From NCBI GenBank assembly GCA_002397315.1, contig DHAE01000007.1, forward strand, positions 84,768 to 148,767: DNA of 64,000 nt, given 5' to 3'. This stretch comes from Comamonadaceae bacterium UBA4962 (GTDB taxonomy: Bacteria; Pseudomonadota; Gammaproteobacteria; Burkholderiales; Burkholderiaceae_C). A model generated the notes under the pieces. The model was not told where the DNA came from. It saw nothing but the letters and a program-made list of their open reading frames with translations, and did no database searches. Shown here one piece after another: positions 35,766-43,260 of this stretch (the stretch's first letter is position 1; the number at the start of each line of letters is the position of its first letter). The translations under genes and the position numbers were made by a program.

Positions 35766-36439
35766 TGGCAATGCGCGTTCCCGTTCACCGTCCCGCGGCG
35801 GCAGGCTTCACCCTGGTGGAGCTGCTGGTCGTGATCTCGCTGCTGTCGCTGGTCATGCTCGCCATGGGCTCGGCACTGCGCACCACCGCGCAGACGGAAG
35901 AGCGCGTGGATGCCCGCCTGCGCAAGGTGGACGAGTTGCGCGTGGCCGACAACTTCCTGCGCTCGGTGCTGGGCCGTGTTTCCCTGCGCAAGCGGCTCGG
36001 CGTCATCGCGGTCGACGAGAGCCCGTATTTCTTCGCGGGGCGTCCGCAGGACATGGTGTGGGTCGGCGTGATGCCGGCCCGCTACGGTGCGGGCGGCCGC
36101 TTCTTCTTCCACCTGGGTCTGGAAGATGCGCCGGGCGGACAGGCGCTGGTGCTGCGGTACCTGCCCTTCACCCAGGAGGGCAGCATGCCGGACTGGGGCA
36201 GGGCGGAGAGCTATGTGCTCGTCCCCGCGGTCACGGGCTTCGAAATCCGCTTCGAAGATGCCGCTCCCGAGCCTCCGCAGTGGGGGGCGCCGTGGACCCT
36301 GACCGACCGCTTGCCCCAACGGGTTGCCTTCCAGATCCGCACCGCCACGGATGTGTGGCCCGACATCGTCGTGCCGATGCGGACCCTGCCGAGCAGCGAC
36401 CAGTCCATGGGCGGCGCGGTTTTCGGAGGCAGCCAATGA
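35765..36439 (+). CDS. gspJ: Minor pseudopilin GspJ
   Basis: A 224-residue pseudopilin. Leader of 14 residues (MAMRVPVHRPAAAG), then FTLVELLVVISLLSLVMLAMG. The globular part contains VGVMPARYGAGGRFFFHLGLED and a C-terminal Trp-rich region (WGAPWTLTDRLP). The start shares one base with the gspI stop (TGATG). The length is usual for GspJ. Confidence 0.92.
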   Translation: MAMRVPVHRPAAAGFTLVELLVVISLLSLVMLAMGSALRTTAQTEERVDARLRKVDELRVADNFLRSVLGRVSLRKRLGVIAVDESPYFFAGRPQDMVWVGVMPARYGAGGRFFFHLGLEDAPGGQALVLRYLPFTQEGSMPDWGRAESYVLVPAVTGFEIRFEDAAPEPPQWGAPWTLTDRLPQRVAFQIRTATDVWPDIVVPMRTLPSSDQSMGGAVFGGSQ

Positions 36440-37299
36440 AGACGATTCCTTGGCATCGCCGTCCCGGCGGTTCCGCGCGGGGCATGGTCCTGATCGCCGT
36501 CCTCTGGATCGTGGCGTCCCTCGCCATCATCGTTACCGGAGTTACCCGCACCATCCGCGAAGAGGCGCGCATGATGGCGCTCGCCCGGCAGAACGTCCAG
36601 GCGCAGGCCCTGGGCGATGCCGCCATCCAGCTGGCACTGCAGTCCATCGTCGCCAACAACACGCCCGTCAACCGCATGCTGCAGTCCGAGATCCAGTACC
36701 AGGGCGTGGCCATGCAGGTCCGGGCCATGCCCCTGAACGGCCTCATCGACATCAACAGTGCCCCGGTGCCGTTGCTCGCGAAGCTGTACACGGTCGCGGG
36801 AGGCGTACCCCCCGGCGCCGCGGACGCTCTCGCCCAGGCCACCGTGGAGGTCCGCGCGCAGCGGGGCCCTTCGGGAATGCCCGAGCGCTTCGAGGCCGAA
36901 GAGGACCTGCTCCGGGTGCCGGGGATCGGTTACGACCTCTATGCTAGACTTTTCCCCCTCGTTACTGCCGACTTGCGGGGGCGCGGGCTGGTGAATCCCC
37001 TGGCTGCGCCCGTCGAGGTGCTGGCCGTGCTGGCGGGCGGGAACATCGCCGCGGCGGCGACCATTGCCGGCAAGCGCGATGCAGGCGAGCCTGGCGTGGA
37101 CATGTCCGCGCTCGATACGGCCTTTCTCGACAGCTCTTCAGTCCGGCGGCTCCGTGTGGAGGCGCGTGTTCCCATGGCGGACGGCACCTGGCTGCGCGTA
37201 TCGCGCAGCGTCGACCTGGCCGCGCGCTCGCGCGACGGAGCGCCGTGGTATTCCTTCCGAACCGGATCCAGCGTGGAGCCGGTGGCCCGCAATCCCTGA
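36436..37299 (+). CDS. gspK: Minor pseudopilin GspK
   Basis: A 287-residue pseudopilin that caps the tip. After MKTIPWHRRPGGSARG comes MVLIAVLWIVASLAIIVTG; the +5 Glu is absent, as is normal for GspK. MPLNGLIDINSAPVPLLAKLY and the LLRVPGIGYDLYARLFPLVT segment match the helix-hairpin SAM-like domains of the family. The start overlaps gspJ by 4 bases. Confidence 0.93.
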   Translation: MKTIPWHRRPGGSARGMVLIAVLWIVASLAIIVTGVTRTIREEARMMALARQNVQAQALGDAAIQLALQSIVANNTPVNRMLQSEIQYQGVAMQVRAMPLNGLIDINSAPVPLLAKLYTVAGGVPPGAADALAQATVEVRAQRGPSGMPERFEAEEDLLRVPGIGYDLYARLFPLVTADLRGRGLVNPLAAPVEVLAVLAGGNIAAAATIAGKRDAGEPGVDMSALDTAFLDSSSVRRLRVEARVPMADGTWLRVSRSVDLAARSRDGAPWYSFRTGSSVEPVARNP

Positions 37300-37305
37300 A
37301 AAGCG

Positions 37306-38604
37306 ATGCCCTCTCTTTCTTCCGAAGCCCGTTTCCTGGGCGTCGACCTGCGCATGCTCTGGCGTGAAATCCGCCAGCCCTGGCTGCGCATGCACGACTG
37401 GCCCGCCCTGGCGTGGCTGACCCCGGCCGCTCCGGTGCGGCTGCTGCATCCCGATGGCCGGGAGACCCTTTGGCTGGGGCACGAGCGTGAAGGCGCAGTC
37501 GCCGGCAAGGCGCCGCCCCCATTCGCTGCGGTGGAACTGCCCGAGGACCTCGTCCTTCGGCGTTCCCTGGCGCTTCCGCCGATGGGCGCCGCCGATGTGG
37601 CAAATGCGTCGGCGCTCGAGGCGCGGTCGGTGAGCCCCTTCGCGGCGGACGACCTGGCCTGGGGGCATCGCGCGTACTGGCAGGGCAACGGCAGTGCACG
37701 GGTGGACCTGGTGCTGTCGTCGCGCCGGCAGATCGCGCAGTATCTGGCGACGCGCGCCGATGCCCTGGCGGGCTTGGAGCCGGAGGTCTGGGTGCGCACG
37801 GCCGGCGGCCTGCCCATCGTCCTGGAAGGGTACGGCGAAGGGCTCCGCAAGGCCCACGCGATGCGCTGGCGACGCACGGGATACGCACTGATGGGCCTCA
37901 TCGTGGTGCTGCTCGCCGCCCTGGCGGTCACCCCCAGCCTGCAGTTGCGCGCACGCGCGCTCGAGGCTGCGCAAGCTTACGGCGAGGCGGCGCAGCGTAC
38001 GGCGCCCGTCGTGCGCCAGCGTGAATTGCTCATGCAGTCGGCGGACAAGCTCACGCAGCTCTCCGAACTGGTGTCGAACCGCATCGAGCCGCTCAAGGTG
38101 CTGGACCGCCTTACCCAACTGCTGCCGGACGATACGTACCTGCAGAGCTTCCGGCTGCAGGGCGCGAAGGTCACGATCGCGGGCATGACGAACAATGCGT
38201 CCGCCCTCATGCAACTGCTGGGCAACGAAGCGGGCTTCAAGGAAGTCCGTGCGCCTTCCGCTGCGACGCGCATGGGCAATACGGGCAAGGAATCCTTCTC
38301 CATCGAGTTCATGCTGGATCCCCACGTGTATGGTGCGCCGGTGAGCGCACCCATCGCCGCCGCGGCAGCCGCAGCGGCTTCCGCTCCCGCGGCTGCTCCC
38401 ATCGCTTCCGCGCCCGCTGCCGGCAATGCTGCGGTCGTGCCCGCGGCACCTGCCGCGCCCGGACCGGCCACGGCCGTCCCGGCGGGGCCGGCCTCGCCGC
38501 CCAAGGCCACGTTCGGCGGGGGCGCCACGTTCGGCGGAACGCCCACCCGCCCTGCTGCGGCGCCGTCCGGCGGTGCCCCGGCCTCCGCATCCGGAGCGCG
38601 ATAA
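37306..38604 (+). CDS. gspL: Type II secretion protein GspL (PilN-like)
   Basis: A 432-residue inner-membrane protein linking GspE to the periplasm. The cytoplasmic actin-like part (about 1-185) is followed by a membrane helix at about 190-210 (YALMGLIVVLLAALAVTPSLQL) and a periplasmic PilN-like ferredoxin-type domain including LDRLTQLLPDDTYLQSFRLQG. The final 85 residues are Ala/Pro-rich and carry two copies of ATFGG at 401-405 and 407-411, the second as ATFGGTPTRP. The tail is unusual and matches motifs in GspN and GspD. Confidence 0.9.
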   Translation: MPSLSSEARFLGVDLRMLWREIRQPWLRMHDWPALAWLTPAAPVRLLHPDGRETLWLGHEREGAVAGKAPPPFAAVELPEDLVLRRSLALPPMGAADVANASALEARSVSPFAADDLAWGHRAYWQGNGSARVDLVLSSRRQIAQYLATRADALAGLEPEVWVRTAGGLPIVLEGYGEGLRKAHAMRWRRTGYALMGLIVVLLAALAVTPSLQLRARALEAAQAYGEAAQRTAPVVRQRELLMQSADKLTQLSELVSNRIEPLKVLDRLTQLLPDDTYLQSFRLQGAKVTIAGMTNNASALMQLLGNEAGFKEVRAPSAATRMGNTGKESFSIEFMLDPHVYGAPVSAPIAAAAAAAASAPAAAPIASAPAAGNAAVVPAAPAAPGPATAVPAGPASPPKATFGGGATFGGTPTRPAAAPSGGAPASASGAR

Positions 38605-38607
38605 CCC

Positions 38608-39168
38608 ATGAAACGCATGTCTCCACGCGAGCAGCTGATACTCGCCGCCACCCTGCTCGCGGCCCTGGTGCCTCTCGCCCTGGCGGGCTGGTACGTCGCC
38701 CAGCGCCACATGAATGCGGAAGCCCGGCTCGCGGAACTGGAGCCGCGCTATGCCCGCCTGCTGGGCCTCGAAGCCCAGAAGGCGGACATCGCGGCCGCCC
38801 TTGCGCGGGCCGGCGAGGCCCGGTCCCAGTACATCTACCCCGCAGGCCAGGACGCCAGCCAGACCGGAAACGCCGCGCAGCAGAAGGTCCGCGACATCCT
38901 CGGTGCCGCGGGGCTGCAGGTCAGCAGCAGCCAGGTGCTGCCCGCCAAGGAGGACAAGGGGTTCGACCGCATCCCATTGAATGTCCGGGCCGAGGGCGAC
39001 ATGCTGGCGGTGCAGAGCGCATTGGCCGTGCTGGGCAGCCAGATGCCGCTGCTGCTCGTCGACGACCTGGACATCCAGGCGACCGGGGCCTTCGGCAACG
39101 TGGAGTTCAAGGGGGCTCCCCGCCTTTCCGTCTCCTTCGGTCTGAGCGTTCTGCGGGAGCGGTCATGA
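38608..39168 (+). CDS. gspM: Type II secretion protein GspM
   Basis: A 186-residue inner-membrane protein with one N-terminal helix (LILAATLLAALVPLALAGWYVA) and a periplasmic ferredoxin-like domain. MSPREQLILAATLLAA is a typical GspM/XpsM beginning. QVLPAKEDKGFDRIPLNVRAEG and MPLLLVDDLDIQA mark the C-terminal strand order. It follows gspL by 3 bp and overlaps the next gene by 4 bases. Confidence 0.9.
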   Translation: MKRMSPREQLILAATLLAALVPLALAGWYVAQRHMNAEARLAELEPRYARLLGLEAQKADIAAALARAGEARSQYIYPAGQDASQTGNAAQQKVRDILGAAGLQVSSSQVLPAKEDKGFDRIPLNVRAEGDMLAVQSALAVLGSQMPLLLVDDLDIQATGAFGNVEFKGAPRLSVSFGLSVLRERS

Positions 39169-39782
39169 AGCGGTATGCACTGCACATTCTTCTGCTCGTG
39201 AACGTGGCCCTGGCGCTGGTGCTGCTGTGGATGTGGATGGCCACTGACGGCACCGTGCGCAACGTCCACTGGCAGCCTCCCGAGCCCCGCAGGTCCGACG
39301 TCGACGGCCTGCTGCCGGCGCTGCCCGCCGTCGGCACGGCCGATACCCAGCGGTTCGTCGCCATGCTGGACCGTCCGGTCTTCTCGACGACGCGCCGTCC
39401 TCCGCCCCCGCCCCCCCCGCCGCCCGCCAGTGCGCCGCCGCCGGACAACCTGTCCTCGGCCACGATCTCGGGCGTCTACGCAGGCGCAGGGCAGGGCGGC
39501 ATCATCATGCTCATCGCCGGCAAGCAGCGGCGACTGCGGATGAACGACAACGTCGAAGGCTGGGTGCTCAGTTCCATACAGGACCGCGTCGTCTCCTTCA
39601 CCCGCGGGGGCGAGACGCGCACGCTGCTGTTGCCTCGCGCCGCGGTCACCGTCTATTCCGGCGCCCCGCGTCCCGCGCCCACTCAGGTGGGCGTGCCGTC
39701 GCCAGCGCCTCAGCCTGCGGCTGCCGCGGCTGCCCCGCGGCCATCCCCGCCCCGGGCCACCTTTGGTGGCCCCCCACGTTGA
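39165..39782 (+). CDS. gspN: XpsN-type type II secretion protein with GspC-like HR domain
   Basis: A 205-residue protein with an N-terminal membrane helix (ALHILLLVNVALALVLLWMWMA). Then come FVAMLDRPVFSTTRRPPPP, a run of nine prolines, and a beta-rich domain ISGVYAGAGQGGIIMLI...VEGWVLSSIQDRVVSFTRGGETRTLLLPR that resembles the homology region of GspC. The tail is Pro/Ala-rich and ends RATFGGPPR. No separate gspC is in the operon; this layout equals the Xanthomonas xps cluster, where XpsN lies between M and D. An 8-C tract is at 39411-39418. Confidence 0.85.
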   Translation: MKRYALHILLLVNVALALVLLWMWMATDGTVRNVHWQPPEPRRSDVDGLLPALPAVGTADTQRFVAMLDRPVFSTTRRPPPPPPPPPASAPPPDNLSSATISGVYAGAGQGGIIMLIAGKQRRLRMNDNVEGWVLSSIQDRVVSFTRGGETRTLLLPRAAVTVYSGAPRPAPTQVGVPSPAPQPAAAAAAPRPSPPRATFGGPPR

Positions 39783-39828
39783 ATTCAGAGCGCACAGGCG
39801 CGCCTTCCCTTTTCCCGGGCACGTAGTC

Positions 39829-42300
39829 ATGATTTCCTACCGATACGCACTGACCTCCATCGCCATGGCCGTCTGCCAGCTGGCGAGCGCACAGACCTCC
39901 ACGTTCGGCGGCACACCCGCCACCAACGTGATCACCGAGTCGGCGGGCGGCCCGTCCGCCGTCGGGACGGGCACGGCAGCCGCGGCACCGGCGCCCCTGC
40001 CTGCAGCCAGTGCCGCGGCCGAAGAAAGAACCAGCCAGCCCCGCATCCTGCGCGGCGATGACCGCGTGATCGCCGCGCCGGCCGCCGTCCCCCCGATCAC
40101 CGGCCCCGCCATGACCTTCAGCTTCGAAGAGGCGCCGGTCGCGGAGGTGGTCCGCACGGTGCTGGGCGACATCGCCAAGGCGAACTACGTGCTGCATCCA
40201 CCTTTGAACGGCACGGTGACGCTGTCCACGCGCAACCCGATTCCTCCAGACCAGGCCATGTTCCTGCTGGAGAGCGCGCTCCAGGCCAACGGCCTGTCGA
40301 TGATCCGCGACGCGCGCGGCACCTACCACGTCGGCCGCCCCGACGCCCTGCGCGCCATCGGCGGCACGCTGCGCCAGTTCCGCAGCGGCGAGCCCCTGCC
40401 GCCCGGCAACGGTGCCGTGATCCTTCCGCTGCAGTACATCGGTGCGTCCGAGATGGCTGCCATCCTGCGTCCCATGGTGACGCCCGACGCGATCGTCCGC
40501 GTGGACAACCTGCGCAACCTGCTGGTGATGTCCGGTACCCGTACGCAGGCGGAAGCCTGGATGGACCTGGTGAACACCTTCGACGTGGACCTGCTCAAGG
40601 GCATGTCGGTGGGCGTCTTTCCGCTCAAATATGCCTCCGTGAAGGAAGTCGAGGCGGCGCTGAGAATCGTGAGCGGCGGGGGAGGCGCAGCCGCGCCGGG
40701 CGCGCAGGCAGGCGTGCCTCCGGGTGCCGCCGCCGCAGCGACGGCGGCGGCCGGGGCGAACCAGGCCAACGCCGCCCCTGCCATGCTCGGCGAAGGCAAC
40801 CCCCTGTTCGGCGCGCTGCGCATCATGCCCATCGACCGGATCAACAGCATCCTCGTCGTGACCCCCCGTGCCGCCTACCTCGAAGAGGCACGCCGCTGGA
40901 TCGAGAAACTCGACCAGCCCAGCGACAACGGCTCGGAGCCGCAGCTCTTCATCTACCACGTGCAAAACGGCAACGCCAAGCACCTGGCCGGGGTGCTGAG
41001 CGGCATCTTCGGCGGACAGAGCAGCGGCGGGGCGGTGGCGAACAGCGGCGTGGCGCCGGGTCTGGGTGGGGTGTCGTCCAACTCGTTCGGGCAGGGCAAT
41101 GCGTTCGGCGGCGGCAGTTTCGGTTCGTCCGGGTTCGGTTCGTCGGGTTTCGGCTCCTCGGGATTCGGCAGTTCAGGCTTCGGCAGCGGTTCGGGCTTCG
41201 GCAACAGCTTCGGCTCCTCCGGCGGTTTCGGCAGCCGCGGCGGGTTCGGATCCTCCACGCAGGGCAACCGGGGTACCCAGGGACAGGGCACCACCAGCGC
41301 CAGCATCGGCACGATCCGCGTAATGGCGGACGAGTTGAACAACTCCGTGCTGATCTGGGGAACGAAGTCTGAATACAGCAAGATCGAAGCCACCCTGAAG
41401 CGGCTGGATCTGCCTCCGACGCAGGTGCTGATTGAGGCCTCCATCGTGGAGGTCACACTGGACGATACGCTCCAGTACGGACTGCAGTGGGCCTTCAACA
41501 ACAGTGGGCCTTCGGGGCTGAATGGCGCGGGACAGCTGCGGTCCAGTGGCAGCAATGTCAACACGCCGATCGGAAGCTCCATCCCCACGCCTGTCTCTGC
41601 GGGCTTTTCCTATGCGCTATCGAACTCGCTGGGAAGCGTTCGGGTGGTACTGAATGCGCTGGCCACCAAGCGGTTGCTGAAAGTCATCTCCAGCCCATCG
41701 CTGATGGTGCTGGACAACCACACGGCCATGATGAGCGTGGGCAACCAGCAACCGGTCGAGACGGCGACCGCCACCAACAGCAACAATCCAGACTTCACCA
41801 CCAAAACGATCCAGTACCGGGATACCGGCGTGAGCTTGGCGGTGACGCCTTCCGTGAATGCCGGCAACCTGGTGACCATGCAGATCGACCAGGCAGTGAC
41901 CGATGCGGTGGCGGACAGCTCGGGCAACGTTTCCCTGCAACCGGTCTTCCAACAGCGCCAGATCACCAGCAAGGTGGCGGTTCGCTCGGGTGAGGCGATC
42001 GTGCTGGGGGGGTTGATCCGCGACACCGACAATACGTCGAAGTCGGGAATCCCGCTGTTGCAGGAACTTCCGCTGGTAGGCAACCTCTTCAGTACCAACG
42101 GCAAGACGGGTGGACGCACGGAGCTGCTGGTGGTGATCACCCCGAAGGTGGTGCGCACGGACATCGACATCCGAGAGGTCAGCGACGAACTGCGCGACCG
42201 CCTGAAGGGGTTGCAGGTCATCGAGCTGAAGCAATCGGGGCGAAGCACCGTCGTGCCGCCGGGTCCGGGTGTCACCATCCAGCCCCTGCCTCCCCAGTGA
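39829..42300 (+). CDS. gspD: Type II secretion outer-membrane secretin GspD
   Basis: An 823-residue secretin. The signal peptide ends QLASA|QTS at residue 21, and the mature protein starts QTSTFGGTP. The periplasmic domains are N0 (about 103-165, SFEEAPVAEVVRTVLGDIAK), N1 (AVILPLQYIGASEMAAIL), N2 (GVFPLKYASVKEVEAALRI, with an Ala/Gly insert) and N3 (EPQLFIYHVQNGNAKHLAGVL). N3 is interrupted by an FG-rich repeat at about 425-476. The secretin core follows (VLIEASIVEVTLDDTLQYGLQW ... GGLIRDTDNTSKSGIPLLQELP) and a short S-like tail. MISYRYAL was chosen over an upstream frame to 39763 because of the signal peptide. Confidence 0.95.
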   Translation: MISYRYALTSIAMAVCQLASAQTSTFGGTPATNVITESAGGPSAVGTGTAAAAPAPLPAASAAAEERTSQPRILRGDDRVIAAPAAVPPITGPAMTFSFEEAPVAEVVRTVLGDIAKANYVLHPPLNGTVTLSTRNPIPPDQAMFLLESALQANGLSMIRDARGTYHVGRPDALRAIGGTLRQFRSGEPLPPGNGAVILPLQYIGASEMAAILRPMVTPDAIVRVDNLRNLLVMSGTRTQAEAWMDLVNTFDVDLLKGMSVGVFPLKYASVKEVEAALRIVSGGGGAAAPGAQAGVPPGAAAAATAAAGANQANAAPAMLGEGNPLFGALRIMPIDRINSILVVTPRAAYLEEARRWIEKLDQPSDNGSEPQLFIYHVQNGNAKHLAGVLSGIFGGQSSGGAVANSGVAPGLGGVSSNSFGQGNAFGGGSFGSSGFGSSGFGSSGFGSSGFGSGSGFGNSFGSSGGFGSRGGFGSSTQGNRGTQGQGTTSASIGTIRVMADELNNSVLIWGTKSEYSKIEATLKRLDLPPTQVLIEASIVEVTLDDTLQYGLQWAFNNSGPSGLNGAGQLRSSGSNVNTPIGSSIPTPVSAGFSYALSNSLGSVRVVLNALATKRLLKVISSPSLMVLDNHTAMMSVGNQQPVETATATNSNNPDFTTKTIQYRDTGVSLAVTPSVNAGNLVTMQIDQAVTDAVADSSGNVSLQPVFQQRQITSKVAVRSGEAIVLGGLIRDTDNTSKSGIPLLQELPLVGNLFSTNGKTGGRTELLVVITPKVVRTDIDIREVSDELRDRLKGLQVIELKQSGRSTVVPPGPGVTIQPLPPQ
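41101..41256 (+). repeat. FG-rich repeat coding sequence inside gspD
   Basis: About 50 codons encode FGGGSFGSSGFGSSG-like units: the pentad FGSSG occurs four to five times in tandem, then variants FGSGSG, FGNS, FGSSGG, FGSRGG and FGSS. The third bases differ between copies (ggttcgtcc, ggttcgtcg, ggctcctcg, ggcagttca), so the peptide pattern and not the DNA is preserved. The position is a loop within domain N3. Confidence 0.85.
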
Positions 42301-42325
42301 CCTACCTGTTTATCATTCGCCCTCT

Positions 42326-42745
42326 ATGAATCTCAAAACCCTTTCCTCGAAAGCACTCGCGGCAGCCTTCGCAGCTGGTGTACTGGCCCTCGCCGGTTGT
42401 GCGTCAATGGGACCTTCCACGCCCGAGCGGGTTGTGAAGGAGCGGTCCGAAGCCTACTGGAAAGCCCGCATCGCAGGGCAATCCGACAAGACCTACGCCT
42501 TGACGCCTCCTTCTTATAGAAAGGCCTTCACGCTGGAGCAGTTCGCCCGGCAGTTCGGGAACGGGGCTTCTGTGACAAGCGCAGAAGTAGCCAATGTGGC
42601 GTGCGAGGCTGAAAAGTGCGTAGCCAAGGTCAAGCTGACGGCCAAGCCGATGATCATCGGCGTCAAGATCGACAGCATCGATACCTACCTCGACGAGACC
42701 TGGGTGCTGGAGGACGGTAAGTGGTGGAGGTTCCAGGATCTCTGA
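42326..42745 (+). CDS. Small lipoprotein of unknown function
   Basis: A 139-residue lipoprotein. The signal ends in VLALAGC, a good lipobox with Cys22 or so as lipid acceptor and Ala-Ser at +2/+3, which favours outer-membrane sorting. The mature part is alpha/beta with VKERSEAYWKARIAGQSDKTYALTPPSYRKAF and two cysteines (NVACEAEKCVAKVKL) likely to form a disulfide. It ends ETWVLEDGKWWRFQDL. It follows gspD by 25 bp. Whether it serves the T2SS (as a pilotin-like factor) or is unrelated is unknown. Codons are less GC-biased than in gspE-L. Confidence 0.85.
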   Translation: MNLKTLSSKALAAAFAAGVLALAGCASMGPSTPERVVKERSEAYWKARIAGQSDKTYALTPPSYRKAFTLEQFARQFGNGASVTSAEVANVACEAEKCVAKVKLTAKPMIIGVKIDSIDTYLDETWVLEDGKWWRFQDL

Positions 42746-43260
42746 ACATCGAAGGGCGGCGCTGGAAGGCTTCGTCCTTTTCCAGGGTTCCTCTGAAACG
42801 CCCGGCCGCGATGAGCGCCGGGCGTTGTCGTATGGCCGCAGCTAGCGGCCAGAACGGACTGTCCAGGGTGTCTTTCGCGATCGAACGCGATACTTGCGTC
42901 GGCCCATCGCCAAATGTGTGTGAATTTAGGTTTTTTTGCTTGGGAATGAACGGTTCTTTTGGTATGGTTCAGCCCCGAGGTTTGTAGAGGTTTGGAGAGT
43001 GCAGACCCGTTGCGTGCATGCGGCGCAGCGCTGGCTCTTTCCGCGTCCGCAAGCCCTACCCCAAGGAATGGTCGGGCTCGCCCATCCGTGCCCGGGTAGG
43101 CCTGACACGGCTTGCTGTCCAGGCACTGTTGCATTTCATCAACAGGCGAAGGATTGGCAGAGGTTCCGCAGTACAGGCCGCGAATGCGCTGTGCTACTAT
43201 TCTTCGGCGTAATCAATCGTGGTAGTTGCGCTTACCAACTTTTTAACTGGAGTTCTCGAT
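42746..43260 (+). promoter_or_regulatory. 515-bp AT-richer gap before the surface protein gene
   Basis: No gene is supported here. A 10-bp perfect stem AACGCCCGGC (42797-42806) / GCCGGGCGTT (42817-42826) probably ends the T2SS/lipoprotein transcript. Around 42901-42970 the DNA is AT-rich (25 of 60 bases G/C in 42901-42960) and holds an extended -10-like TGGTATGGT at 42960-42968. GAGGTTTG is repeated at 42977-42984 and 42987-42994, exactly one helix turn apart. TACTAT at 43195-43200 is a second -10 candidate. The ribosome site GGAG is at 43249-43252. Confidence 0.45.
42797..42826 (+). terminator. 10-bp hairpin after the lipoprotein gene
   Basis: Perfect stem AACGCCCGGC / GCCGGGCGTT with loop CGCGATGAGC, about 50 bp after the stop codon. 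Only a weak T-rich tail (GTTGTCGT) follows. Confidence 0.55.

Noticed and set aside
39411..39418. Eight-C tract in gspN as a phase-variation switch
   Set aside because: The tract encodes part of a proline run and is short. Proline codons in GC-rich DNA give such tracts by chance, and T2SS phase variation is not expected.
41101..41256. CRISPR-like or minisatellite DNA repeat
   Set aside because: The period is 15 bp in frame with the gene, there are no spacers, and copies differ at silent positions. It is a protein repeat.
42746..43260. tRNA or structured RNA gene in the AT-richer gap
   Set aside because: I could not find a cloverleaf, a known riboswitch pattern or a conserved core. Only a terminator-like stem and repeat elements were seen.
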